NCBI RefSeq assembly: GCF_026107645.2
Contig: NZ_JAPCHV010000008.1
Coordinates: 1 to 64,000, forward strand
Source: Flavobacterium sp. MFBS3-15
GTDB lineage: Bacteria > Bacteroidota > Bacteroidia > Flavobacteriales > Flavobacteriaceae
DNA: 64,000 nt
Direction of reading: 5' to 3'
Below, one piece after another: positions 7,610 through 16,386 of this stretch. The notes under the pieces were generated by a model. That model was not told the DNA's origin. It searched no databases and saw only the letters and a list, made by a program, of their open reading frames with translations. The number at the start of each line of letters is the position of its first letter. The first letter of the stretch is position 1. A program made the position numbers and the translations under genes.

Positions 7610-8652
7610 GGGCGGTTGAGCGGCAGTTTTAAACGGGTTGTAAAAATATCATTTTTGACAGTCTTTTCCAGTATAAAATCATCACCATAGGCATATCGGA
7701 GACGGTCGGAGAGATTTTTATAGCCAATACCGGTAGAAGAATAGTTCTCCCCGCGCTGTATGTGGTTGCGGGTATGCATTTCGAGGGTTCCATCGGAAAT
7801 GGCTAAACTGACGGAAGCTTCTTTAGCAGTATCATTAATGATACCGTGCTTAAAAACATTCTCCACAAAATGGATGAGTACGGCGGGCAATATTATTTGG
7901 TCCCCCGGCCGCCCTTCAATGGTATAGTTAAGGTACATCTGGTTCTCAAACCGTTTTTTATGAAGGCTGATGTAGTTGTCGATGAACGCTAATTCTTTAG
8001 TGAGCGGTACGCGTTCCTTGTCGCTTTCGGTAATGATGTAGCGCAGCAGGCCGGAGAGCACGAGCAGGTCGGCCGCGGTTTGCTCATCCTTTTCTACCCA
8101 TTCGCTGTAAAAGGAATTGAGGGTGTTGAAAAGAAAATGCGGGCTTACCTGCGACTTGAGCAGCGCGAAATGTGCCTTGCGGTTTTCGAGCTCCAGCAGT
8201 TGGTTTTTCATGCGGTACACGTGCGATTGCCAGGAGATGTAAACCAGCATGGGAAGCAGCACCGACGGAAACCCGAAAAAGAAGTTGTCGCGGATGTAAT
8301 AGCCGGGTTCGAGCGAGCCGGGGGCATAGTTGTGGAAACCGGTAGTATGGTAAACGAATACCTCTTCCAACAGATAGCGGAGCGCCGTAAACAGCAGCAG
8401 CGATACAGGAATGGAAAGCACGTAGAACACAATGCGCCTGCGGTTGAGCAATGACGGGCACACTATATAATAGTTAAGCAGGTAAATGGCAAAAACCGAT
8501 ACGATATAAGTAGTGCTGAACAACAGGCTGTAAAAGCCGAGCACAAGGGTAATCTGGTCGGGTTTGGCGCCCATTTCCCATCCGGTGAAGAAGAGGAACA
8601 GCAACACAAAAAGCGCCACGTGGTAATAAAAAGGGATCTTCAGTTTCATCAT
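7606..8652 (-). CDS. LytS/YehU-type sensor histidine kinase
   Basis: A 348-residue membrane kinase. Four transmembrane segments (about 11-24, 37-62, 73-92 and 124-142) precede a cytoplasmic His_kinase domain (PF06580 type) with the phosphoacceptor H172 in SQVSPHFLFNTLNSF and the ATP-binding N and G boxes (VENVFKHG; GIGYKNLSDRL). No separate sensor domain is seen, so the signal is probably read in or near the membrane. It is the first gene of a two-gene operon with the LytTR regulator. The promoter is flanked by an inverted repeat (8654-8700). Confidence 0.93.
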   Translation of the reverse strand: MMKLKIPFYYHVALFVLLFLFFTGWEMGAKPDQITLVLGFYSLLFSTTYIVSVFAIYLLNYYIVCPSLLNRRRIVFYVLSIPVSLLLFTALRYLLEEVFVYHTTGFHNYAPGSLEPGYYIRDNFFFGFPSVLLPMLVYISWQSHVYRMKNQLLELENRKAHFALLKSQVSPHFLFNTLNSFYSEWVEKDEQTAADLLVLSGLLRYIITESDKERVPLTKELAFIDNYISLHKKRFENQMYLNYTIEGRPGDQIILPAVLIHFVENVFKHGIINDTAKEASVSLAISDGTLEMHTRNHIQRGENYSSTGIGYKNLSDRLRYAYGDDFILEKTVKNDIFTTRLKLPLNRP

Positions 8653-8653
8653 T

Positions 8654-8700
8654 ATTGGATTTTAACCCAAAAGTACCGATAGCGATAAAGGTAATCCAAT
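8654..8700 (-). promoter_or_regulatory. Promoter of the two-component operon within an inverted repeat
   Basis: On the minus strand a -33 TTG (8699-8697) and a -7 box TACTTTTG (8675-8668) are 21 bases apart, inside the accepted range. The perfect inverted repeat ATTGGATT (8654-8661) / AATCCAAT (8693-8700) encloses the promoter, which suggests an operator, possibly for autoregulation. That role is inference. Confidence 0.6.
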
Positions 8701-8837
8701 AATTTACACCAACCGCCATTTTCCGTACACGAAAGGGCAGAAACAAGAGGGTGGATTTTTAAATTGATGCAAATCCCGGTTGGTCATTACAAAGTGCCTG
8801 TCCGTCAAAAGTTTTATGAGGGACTTGCCGCGGCCTG

Positions 8838-8845
8838 TAATTTTG
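8838..8845 (+). promoter_or_regulatory. -7 box upstream of the DUF5694-like gene
   Basis: TAATTTTG matches TAnnTTTG and lies 22 bases before the ATG at 8868. A -33 TTG at the right distance is not visible. Confidence 0.5.
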
Positions 8846-8867
8846 GCTCAGATTAAAACAAGAAACC

Positions 8868-9668
8868 ATGAAAAAACTATTCACACTCGTCATGATCGCC
8901 ACAGCCGTTTTATCGTACGGGCAGGCCAAAAAGAAACAAATCCTGATAATTGGTACATTCCATTTTGCCAACCCGGGCCTTGATGTGGCACAGGTAAACA
9001 CCTTCGACGTAATGTCGGCCAAAAGCCAGGCGGAACTGGAACACATTACCAATAAGATCAAGGCATTCGGCCCCGATAAGGTTTTTATGGAATGGTCGTA
9101 CAAAGACCAGGCGGCACTCGACAAACTATACAGCAGGAACACCGACAGCCTTCTCAAAGCTAATCCCGACGAAAGGGTACAGGTGGCATTGCGCACCGCT
9201 AAAAAAATGAAGCACACAAAGCTGTATGCGGTAGACTATAAGGAAACGCTCTTTGCCTACAATAATTTGCTGCAATCGATGGAAGCTGCGGGGCAGAAAG
9301 AGCTGCTGCAAAAGAATGACGATATCATGAAAGCCTATGAGGCAGCCGAGAACAAAAAGATAGCGGGCTATACCCTAACGCAATTATTGTTGGAGCACAA
9401 CACGCCACAGGAGGATAAGGAGAACATCGGGTGGTACCTTACCATTGCCAACAGGGCGGGCAAAACGGATGATTTTACCGGGGCTCACCTCGTGTCCGAA
9501 TGGTACCGCCGCAACCTTTATATTTATTCCCTGATGCAAAAGCTTACCGGGGCCGAAGACGATAGGGTAATGCTCATCATGGGTGCAGGGCATACGGCAC
9601 TGTTGCGGGAATTCATCAAATTGGATGACACATTCGAGATCGTGGAACTTAAAGACGTATTGAAATGA
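8868..9668 (+). CDS. Exported TraB/ChaN-like protein (DUF5694 type)
   Basis: A 266-residue protein with a signal peptide (about 1-19). The mature part opens with IIGTFHF (27-33) and ends with a glycine-histidine motif MGAGH near residue 245. This pattern, with the FMEWSYKDQ segment between, matches the DUF5694 group of the TraB/ChaN-like superfamily, several members of which bind metals or act as peptidases. No activity is established. Its TGA overlaps the start of the S41 peptidase gene by 4 bp, so the two are coupled and probably act in the same periplasmic process. Confidence 0.75.
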   Translation: MKKLFTLVMIATAVLSYGQAKKKQILIIGTFHFANPGLDVAQVNTFDVMSAKSQAELEHITNKIKAFGPDKVFMEWSYKDQAALDKLYSRNTDSLLKANPDERVQVALRTAKKMKHTKLYAVDYKETLFAYNNLLQSMEAAGQKELLQKNDDIMKAYEAAENKKIAGYTLTQLLLEHNTPQEDKENIGWYLTIANRAGKTDDFTGAHLVSEWYRRNLYIYSLMQKLTGAEDDRVMLIMGAGHTALLREFIKLDDTFEIVELKDVLK

Positions 9669-11056
9669 TGCGGGTTGTTTTTGCTGTAATTTTACTTGTT
9701 GCAGGTGCTGTACAGGAGGCTTTTTCGCAGGATATGCTGTCGCGGAAGCAAATGGAACAGGACCTTGACGGAATGGTAGGCCGGATCGTTTATTCGCATG
9801 TCAATGCTTATCATTACAGGAGCAAAGAGGAATGGGATGTGTTCCTGAAAGAAATGAAGTCCGGCCTGCCCGACAGCCTTTCACGGTTCGGTTTTTGGCG
9901 TAAGGCCGAGCAGCTGCTGGTGTTCATGAACGACGCGCACACCCGTAGCTATCCTTCGGCTTTCTATAAAGAATATACCGATCGTGGCGGGCTGTTTTTC
10001 CCCTTTACGGTTCAGAAAAAAGAGGACGGCTATTATGCATCTGAAATTTATGGGGACATTTCCGGAATAGACACACTGCACAGTATCGTAAGCATCAATG
10101 GCATGCCAATGGATACGATTTATGCCGGCATGAAAAAACAGTGCGGGAAGGAACTGGATTTTTTGGATGAAAAAGCCATTTGCGGATCGTTTCCCTACTA
10201 TGTCTGGAAAGTATACGGTTGGGAGCCGCCGTACACTATTGTTTATTCAGGAAGCAATGCAACTGTCACAGTGCAGGGTGTTACGGCAGCCCAACTTGAA
10301 AAAGGCGATCCGCTTTCGCAAAAGAAGGAAGTATGCAGCCTGTCGTTCCCCAATAGCACTACTGCACTTATCAAGGTTGCCGATTTTGAAACGATGCCGC
10401 GCGGCTACTACAGGAAGTTTTGCAGGAAGGCGTTCCGTGAAATTGACAGGAGGGGGATCAAGAACCTGGTGCTTGACCTTCGGGGAAATGACGGGGGAGA
10501 CAGCCGCTATGCCGAAGACTTCGCTGCATGGTTTGCCGACAAGCCTTTCCGGATAGCATCACGCACGCTGTGGAAGGTAACTCCGGAGTTTAAGGCAAAT
10601 TTTGCGCAGCTCTACATTCCGGGCGTTATGCGCTGGGCAAAATTCCTGTATGGGATTAACGAGCATACCGATGCCATCTGGAAAACGGCAGACGGGCAGG
10701 TCGCAGTTGCGGAGCATAAGGAGCGCAAACCCCGCAGGTCGGCACTGAAGCACCCCAAAAAGGTATTTTTATTAATAGATAATGATACGTTTTCAGCAGG
10801 TTCGATGTTTGCCGCAATGGTAAAGGATTATAATCTTGGTACTCTTGTCGGTCAGCCCACCGGCAACCTTTCCAGCTTTTATGCCGACCCGCTGATGTGG
10901 TACATGCTGCCGAACAGCCGCATCACGTTCCAGGTGTCCACAAGCCTCAACGTGCGCCCCAGCGGGAAATTGGACAATGACAGCATACAGCCCGATATCC
11001 TGCTGCCCGAGGGCACGGATGCTTTGGAGTATGTATTGGAGCTTTTGCCGCAGTAG
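9665..11056 (+). CDS. S41 family peptidase, exported
   Basis: A 463-residue protein with a signal peptide (1-21, ending AFSQ). The S41 (tail-specific protease-like) domain is in the second half: LDLRGNDGG at 270-278 and the catalytic serine S377 in DTFSAGSMF, followed by LVGQPTGN. No PDZ domain is obvious; the N-terminal helical region (about 25-110) is like that of other Bacteroidetes S41 proteins. It probably cuts peptides or proteins in the periplasm. It begins in the stop codon of the preceding gene and ends 43 bp before a terminator, so these two genes form an operon. Confidence 0.87.
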   Translation: MMRVVFAVILLVAGAVQEAFSQDMLSRKQMEQDLDGMVGRIVYSHVNAYHYRSKEEWDVFLKEMKSGLPDSLSRFGFWRKAEQLLVFMNDAHTRSYPSAFYKEYTDRGGLFFPFTVQKKEDGYYASEIYGDISGIDTLHSIVSINGMPMDTIYAGMKKQCGKELDFLDEKAICGSFPYYVWKVYGWEPPYTIVYSGSNATVTVQGVTAAQLEKGDPLSQKKEVCSLSFPNSTTALIKVADFETMPRGYYRKFCRKAFREIDRRGIKNLVLDLRGNDGGDSRYAEDFAAWFADKPFRIASRTLWKVTPEFKANFAQLYIPGVMRWAKFLYGINEHTDAIWKTADGQVAVAEHKERKPRRSALKHPKKVFLLIDNDTFSAGSMFAAMVKDYNLGTLVGQPTGNLSSFYADPLMWYMLPNSRITFQVSTSLNVRPSGKLDNDSIQPDILLPEGTDALEYVLELLPQ

Positions 11057-11098
11057 AGTCTATTTATACAAAACAGACCGAATATCAACCAATAACTG

Positions 11099-11125
11099 CC
11101 CGGCCTTTTCAGGGTCGGGTTTTTA
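11099..11125 (+). terminator. Terminator of the S41 operon
   Basis: Stem CCCGGCC (11099-11105) / GGTCGGG with one G-T wobble and a 7-base loop, followed by TTTTT. It separates the S41 gene from the convergent TPR gene. Confidence 0.8.
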
Positions 11126-11130
11126 AAAGC

Positions 11131-11547
11131 CTATTGGCAAAGGAAACCTTCCAATTCTTCCACTTGCGTGTGGTCATGCCCCAAATCTTTCGCAGACTTC
11201 AAATCTTCACAAGCGCCTGGATTATCTCCACTGCTTGCTCTGCAGGCTGCCCTTAAAAAAAATATATTTGATATTGATTTCTCTTTTTTATAGCTGTCGA
11301 TTACATAGCTAAAATCTTTGATTGCGAGTTGGTAGTTTTTGTCTAAGTAGTAGGCAAGCCCTCGTTTTTCGAGAATGGCTTTCCTGTCATCAGGATTTCC
11401 AAAACTCAAAGCTTTAGTATAATAATTGGCTGCTTCGCTATACAGTTGTTCACCAAGATAAGAATCTGCTTTTTGCTTATAAACTGATAAGCTGTCCTGG
11501 GAATAGGCCGCACTGTAAAATAAAAACAGGATAAAAACTACTTTCAT
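11131..11547 (-). CDS. Small exported TPR protein
   Basis: From the ATG at 11547 the protein has 138 residues and begins with a clean signal peptide (MKVVFILFLFYSAAYSQ), which is why this start is preferred over the longer reading from 11601. The rest is made of tetratricopeptide-like helices: YLGEQLYSEAANYYTKALS, then KNYQLAIKDFSYVI, and a last unit with GACEDLKSAKDLG. Such short TPR proteins usually mediate protein contacts, and nothing in the sequence shows a partner. Single gene, convergent with the S41 operon. Confidence 0.75.
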   Translation of the reverse strand: MKVVFILFLFYSAAYSQDSLSVYKQKADSYLGEQLYSEAANYYTKALSFGNPDDRKAILEKRGLAYYLDKNYQLAIKDFSYVIDSYKKEKSISNIFFLRAACRASSGDNPGACEDLKSAKDLGHDHTQVEELEGFLCQ

Positions 11548-11826
11548 TATCATTATATATTTCAGTGTGCAATGTAATGAAAACCTTTTTACAGCATTCA
11601 TTTACAAATAAATTTCGGCCAATTTACAGATTTATTTTTGCCGAAACCGGTGTTTTTTACCTGAAAAAAAACGTGACACCACTTGTATTTCCATTACCGT
11701 AGTTTTACGGAATTCTCAAAAAACAGTTATCTTCGCACCTTAAAATGAAAAGTCTGATAATTTTTCTGTAACGTTTTCGACATCAGGCCGACTTATCAGC
11801 ACAACTATTAACCTTATTTTAATTAT

Positions 11827-13971
11827 ATGAAAAAACTGATTTTATTCCTTACCATTTCACTCATGGTGCTGCCTGTAAGGGCCGACGAGGGAATGTGGTT
11901 CCTGATGTTCATTGAGCGCCTTAACCACAGGGATATGCAAAAAATGGGGCTTCAGCTTACCGCTGAAGAGATTTACAGCATCAACAACCACAGCCTGAAG
12001 GATGCCATCGTGCAGTTTAACGGCGGGTGTACTGCCGAGCTTATCTCTAAAGACGGCCTTGTGCTTACCAACCACCACTGCGGGTACGATGCGATTGCCG
12101 AGCTTTCTACTCCTGAAGCCAACTACCTTAAGAATGGTTTTTGGGCAGCCAACCGTGCCGGCGAGCTGAAACCGAAAGACCTTTACGTACGTTTCTTTGT
12201 AAGGATGGATGACGTTTCTAAAAGGATATTGAGTAAGGTTAATGATAAAATGACCGAGGCCGAAAGGGAAAAAGCGATACAGCAGGAAATAGCCCTTATC
12301 GAAAAAGAAAATAACGAAGGGGGTAAATATACTGTATCGGTGCGTCCTTTCTTCCAGGGGAATGAGTACTACTATTTTGTATACCAGGATTATAAGGATG
12401 TTCGTTTGGTAGGTACGCCACCGGAGAGCATCGGTAAATTTGGGGGCGATACCGACAACTGGGAATGGCCGCGCCACACGGGAGACTTCTCGATGTTCCG
12501 TATTTATGCGAACGCCGATGGCAGCCCTGCGGAATATTCGGTAAATAACGTTCCGCTGAAGCCGAAGCACCACCTGCCTGTGAGCCTTAAAGGCGTTCAG
12601 GAGAATGATTTTGCCATGATCCTTGGCTACCCTGGCCGTACCAACCGCTGGATGCCTGCGGGAGGCATTGAGCAAAACGTGAAATATGCCTACCCTGCAT
12701 GGGTGGAATCGTCTAAACTGGGCATGGACAAAATGAAAGTGCACATGGACAAAAGTGAGGACGTGAACCTGCACTATGCATCGCAATATGCCAGTGTGGC
12801 CAACTACTGGAAAAACCGCCAGGGCATGATTGATGCGCTTACCAAGCACAAGACCGCCGCTACAAAAGCAAAGGCCGAAGCTGAGTTCAACACGTGGGCC
12901 AACAAGCCTGAAAATAAAGACAAGTATGGCAATGTAATTGCCACGCTGAATAACTACTACTCGAAGACCAACGAGAAAGCCCGTCACGACAACTACCTTG
13001 TGGGTATGCTAAGGACGGCTACTTTTGCCGCGCTTCCTTACAGCCTTGGCCGCGGCCTTGAGGCGTATGCGAATGCCAACGAGGCAGCAAGGGCGCAAAT
13101 GGCCGAAGAGCTCAGGGCAGGCATTGAAGAATCATATGCCATACTGTACATGCCGCTTGAAAAGGATGTGCTGGCTGCACAGCTTGGCCTTTATGCTACA
13201 AAATCGACCGGCTATGACATTGCCCCTTATGTGGCAGAACTGGGCAAAAAGAACGGCAACAACTTTACGGCTTATGTAAATGATGCATTCAACTCAAGTA
13301 TTTTTGGTTCCAAAGAAAAGCTTTTGGGCTTCCTGCAAAACCCGAATGCTGAGGTGTTGAAAAAAGACGAGCTGTACAAACTATCTTCAGACCTTTTGGG
13401 CAAGTACAGGGCAAAATCGGATGAGCAGGCTAAGCTGGATGCTGATTTCTCTAAATCATTCCGCCTTTTGGTTGAAGGTTTAAGGCTGGCTAACCCGGAT
13501 GTGAAATACTACCCTGATGCCAACAGCACGCTGCGCCTTACTTACGGTAAAGTGCGCTCGCTTCCTAAGGACAAGAGGAACGATGCCAAAAAGAACTACT
13601 ACACTACAATGAAAGGTGAGGTAAAAAAATACAAGCCGAACGACGAGGAATTCGACCTTCCTAAAAAGCTGCTTGACATGTATGAGAAGAAAGACTTTGG
13701 CCGTTATGCCGACAAAAAAGGCTACATGCCGGTAAACTTCCTTACGGATAACGACATCACAGGCGGTAACTCAGGTTCACCGGTGCTTAACGGCAAGGGC
13801 GAGCTTATCGGCCTGGCGTTCGACGGTAACATCGAGGCAATGGCCGGCGACGTGATCTTCGACAAGGACCTGCAAAGGACCATCAACGTGGATATCCGCT
13901 ACGTACTGTGGATCATCGACAAATTCTCAGGTGCGAAGCACATTGTGGATGAGATGACAATCGTGAAGTAA
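11827..13971 (+). CDS. S46 dipeptidyl-peptidase (DPP7-like)
   Basis: A 714-residue periplasmic serine exopeptidase that removes dipeptides from the N-terminus of peptides, part of peptide feeding in Bacteroidetes. After a signal peptide (1-19, ending VRA) come the S46 motifs: TNHHCGY at 81-87 with the catalytic histidine, the region GGDTDNWEWPRHTGDF with the acidic member, and the serine S649 in GGNSGSP (646-652). The residue thought to set specificity appears to be glycine (G667 in AFDGN), as in DPP7 with hydrophobic preference; DPP11 enzymes have arginine. That call rests on memory of the Porphyromonas enzymes. A -7-like TATCTTCG (11729-11736) is upstream. Confidence 0.93.
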   Translation: MKKLILFLTISLMVLPVRADEGMWFLMFIERLNHRDMQKMGLQLTAEEIYSINNHSLKDAIVQFNGGCTAELISKDGLVLTNHHCGYDAIAELSTPEANYLKNGFWAANRAGELKPKDLYVRFFVRMDDVSKRILSKVNDKMTEAEREKAIQQEIALIEKENNEGGKYTVSVRPFFQGNEYYYFVYQDYKDVRLVGTPPESIGKFGGDTDNWEWPRHTGDFSMFRIYANADGSPAEYSVNNVPLKPKHHLPVSLKGVQENDFAMILGYPGRTNRWMPAGGIEQNVKYAYPAWVESSKLGMDKMKVHMDKSEDVNLHYASQYASVANYWKNRQGMIDALTKHKTAATKAKAEAEFNTWANKPENKDKYGNVIATLNNYYSKTNEKARHDNYLVGMLRTATFAALPYSLGRGLEAYANANEAARAQMAEELRAGIEESYAILYMPLEKDVLAAQLGLYATKSTGYDIAPYVAELGKKNGNNFTAYVNDAFNSSIFGSKEKLLGFLQNPNAEVLKKDELYKLSSDLLGKYRAKSDEQAKLDADFSKSFRLLVEGLRLANPDVKYYPDANSTLRLTYGKVRSLPKDKRNDAKKNYYTTMKGEVKKYKPNDEEFDLPKKLLDMYEKKDFGRYADKKGYMPVNFLTDNDITGGNSGSPVLNGKGELIGLAFDGNIEAMAGDVIFDKDLQRTINVDIRYVLWIIDKFSGAKHIVDEMTIVK

Positions 13972-14002
13972 GACGTTTAGATAATAGACGAATAGATAAG
14001 AG

Positions 14003-14030
14003 ACCGCCCTGATGAGGGGCGGTTTTTTTT
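14003..14030 (+). terminator. Terminator of the S46 peptidase gene
   Basis: Stem ACCGCCC (14003-14009) / GGGCGGT (14017-14023) with a 7-base loop followed by eight T. The stop codon of the convergent gene lies in the T run. Confidence 0.9.
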
Positions 14031-14889
14031 ATGAATACATTTTATTATAAACAGATAGTACTTTCATATAGTTTTCGTGTGGAAGAGACAAATACGTTTC
14101 ATTTTCAAATTTCAAAAATTCAAATTTATTTATATATTCCTTAAAGACATATTCAAGAACAACTTCATGAATGTAGCATATTATATATAATAAAGTTGCG
14201 CATATAATAGTTTCATCTTTAGATCGAAATACAATTTTTGTGTCATTTATGGAATGATCATACATGAAGAATTTATATATTACATCGAGATCAATGTGGG
14301 CTTTTTTGGATAAATTACTATATAGTCTGCCTAAATCTAAAAGTTGTATAATTTTTTTAATTTTAGATATATTAGTTGAATCGAAAATTTTATCTCTTTT
14401 AGATTGTGTTTTCTCTTGAAATTCTGCATTGCTTAGATCGCAAATGTTCACACAATAGCTAAGCTGTTCAAATATCATTCTTATAATGCAGTCTGCTTCG
14501 ACAAAACATCCTAAATTTATAAGCATCATACAAGTGTCGTAGCTAATTTGTAATCTTTTTAAAGCGATGTGTGCACCAAAAATTACGATTTTCTCTTCTT
14601 TGTAAAGTATCTCCTCATGTTTTTTATAAATATTATTCAAAGCTTTCTTTATACCATTAGTTATCTCGTAAAGAAGATCGGTGTCAGGAGTATTAACTGC
14701 TTCATTATTTTTGAAATATTTTTTGTAAACCGAATCAATTGAAGAATATTCAAATGTATGTGACATTATAGCGGCATTAATTTTATTTATTAGTTCTTTG
14801 TCAAAGTGATTTGGAATTAAAGCCTCAAAGCCATTAAATTGAACTGATTTCAAATTTCCTAAATTAACAATCGTTGAAAAGTTATACAT
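14029..14889 (-). CDS. AT-rich gene of unknown function
   Basis: A 286-residue soluble protein that I do not recognise with confidence. Most of the chain is predicted helical; the middle (about 105-150: IALKRLQISYDTCMM, EADCIIRMIFEQLSYC) resembles the helical pattern of DUF5677/AbiV-like proteins found near defence genes, but the likeness is weak. There is no signal peptide and no clear membrane segment. The DNA is far richer in A and T than its neighbours, which points to recent transfer. It stands alone between the S46 peptidase and mpl, in the opposite direction. Confidence 0.7.
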   Translation of the reverse strand: MYNFSTIVNLGNLKSVQFNGFEALIPNHFDKELINKINAAIMSHTFEYSSIDSVYKKYFKNNEAVNTPDTDLLYEITNGIKKALNNIYKKHEEILYKEEKIVIFGAHIALKRLQISYDTCMMLINLGCFVEADCIIRMIFEQLSYCVNICDLSNAEFQEKTQSKRDKIFDSTNISKIKKIIQLLDLGRLYSNLSKKAHIDLDVIYKFFMYDHSINDTKIVFRSKDETIICATLLYIICYIHEVVLEYVFKEYINKFEFLKFENETYLSLPHENYMKVLSVYNKMYS

Positions 14890-14954
14890 AGTTGTTATAA
14901 TTTATCATAAATATAGTTATAATAAATGCATCATAATTGTAAGCTGATTTTCGC

Positions 14955-14962
14955 TATTTTTG
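14955..14962 (+). promoter_or_regulatory. -7 box of mpl promoter
   Basis: TATTTTTG fits TAnnTTTG and lies 18 bases before the ATG at 14981. A TTG at 14937-14939 is 15 bases upstream, slightly close. The box covers an in-frame TTG (14960), so that TTG is not the start. Confidence 0.55.
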
Positions 14963-14980
14963 AGCCTTATTCAAAATTCC

Positions 14981-16339
14981 ATGCGAACACACTTCATAGC
15001 CATAGGCGGCGCGGCCATGCACAACCTGGCGCTAGCCCTTCACGATAAAGGATACAAAGTAACCGGCAGCGACGATGCCATATTTGAGCCCTCGCGTACG
15101 CGCCTCGAAAAGAAAGGCCTCCTGCCTTCCGAATTGGGTTGGTTCCCCGAAAGGATCACTCCGGATATTGAAGCCGTTATCCTGGGGATGCATGCCAAGG
15201 CCGATAACCCTGAACTGCTGAAGGCGCAGGAGTTGGGGCTTACTATTTATTCGTACCCGGAATTCCTATATGAGCAGTCGAAGAACAAGACCCGCGTGGT
15301 CATTGGCGGTTCGCACGGCAAGACAACCATTACCAGCATGATACTGCATGTAATGAAGTACCACAACATTGAGGTAGACTACATGGTGGGTGCGCAACTG
15401 GAAGGCTTCGATAATATGGTACACCTTACGGAGGATAATGACTTTATCGTGCTGGAGGGCGATGAGTACCTGTCGTCGCCCATGGACCGCAGGCCGAAGT
15501 TCCACCTGTACCAACCGAACATTGCCCTGATAAGCGGCATTGCGTGGGACCATATCAACGTGTTCCCGACCTATGAGAACTATGTGGAGCAGTTTGAGAT
15601 CTTCATTGAAAAGATAACTAACGGCGGTATTCTTGTTTATAACGAGAATGACCCCGAGGTAAAGCGTGTGGCCGAAGCCGCGACCAACCCCATCCGCAAG
15701 CTGCCGTACCACACCCCTGAATATTCCGTGCAGAATGGCGTGACCTACCTCGAAACGCCCGAAGGCCCAATGCCGATAGAGGTTTTCGGGGCGCACAACC
15801 TGAACAACCTGGCCGGCGCCAAATGGATATGCCAGAACATGGGCGTTGACGAAGCCGAGTTTTACGAAGCCATTGCCACCTTTAAAGGGGCCAGCAAGCG
15901 CCTTGAGAAGATTGCCGAAAATGGCCGTAACGTGGCATATAAGGATTTTGCGCATTCGCCGAGTAAGGTTGCAGCAACCACCAGGGCCGTGAAAGAACAG
16001 TACCCTGAGCGTACCCTTATCGCCTGCCTGGAGCTGCATACCTACAGCAGCCTTAACGCGGAATTTTTAAAGGAATATGAAGGCGCGCTCGATGCTGCCG
16101 ATGTTGCCGTGGTGTTCTACAGCCCCGATGCCGTTAAGATCAAGCAGCTCGAGGAAGTGACCTATGAGCAGATTGCAAAAGCCTTCAACCGCGAAGACCT
16201 TATCATCTATACCAATCCTGCCGCTTTTAAGGAGTACCTGTTCCAGCTGAAATATGATACCGGAGGTATCGCATTATTGCTGATGAGTTCGGGCAATTAC
16301 GGAGGTTTAAATTTTGATGAGGTAAAGACGCTTCTTTAA
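14981..16339 (+). CDS. mpl: Murein tripeptide ligase Mpl
   Basis: A 452-residue Mur-ligase family enzyme that attaches the recycled tripeptide L-Ala-gamma-D-Glu-meso-DAP to UDP-N-acetylmuramate, feeding recovered wall peptide back into synthesis. It has the N-terminal Rossmann-like MurC/Mpl domain (FIAIGGAAMHNLAL; TGSD), the ATP loop GGSHGKTT (about 109-116), the central LEGDEYLSS and AHNLNNLAGA segments, and a C-terminal domain with KDFAHSPSKVAAT, which is typical for Mpl rather than MurC. The ATG at 14981 is chosen because an upstream in-frame TTG lies in the promoter. Confidence 0.93.
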   Translation: MRTHFIAIGGAAMHNLALALHDKGYKVTGSDDAIFEPSRTRLEKKGLLPSELGWFPERITPDIEAVILGMHAKADNPELLKAQELGLTIYSYPEFLYEQSKNKTRVVIGGSHGKTTITSMILHVMKYHNIEVDYMVGAQLEGFDNMVHLTEDNDFIVLEGDEYLSSPMDRRPKFHLYQPNIALISGIAWDHINVFPTYENYVEQFEIFIEKITNGGILVYNENDPEVKRVAEAATNPIRKLPYHTPEYSVQNGVTYLETPEGPMPIEVFGAHNLNNLAGAKWICQNMGVDEAEFYEAIATFKGASKRLEKIAENGRNVAYKDFAHSPSKVAATTRAVKEQYPERTLIACLELHTYSSLNAEFLKEYEGALDAADVAVVFYSPDAVKIKQLEEVTYEQIAKAFNREDLIIYTNPAAFKEYLFQLKYDTGGIALLLMSSGNYGGLNFDEVKTLL

Positions 16340-16386
16340 TTGCAATTACACAGTTGCGCTGATAGCGCAGTACAAACACAAATAAC

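Noticed and set aside
11857..12987. Long open frame of 376 codons on the strand opposite the S46 peptidase gene
   Set aside because: It is antisense to a clear conserved enzyme, has no recognisable domain, and follows from the codon bias of the real gene.
14960..14980. TTG at 14960 as start of mpl
   Set aside because: It overlaps the -7 box; the ATG at 14981 gives the conserved N-terminus.
15266..16039. Minus-strand frame of 257 codons opposite mpl
   Set aside because: Antisense to a conserved Mur ligase, no domain or start signal.
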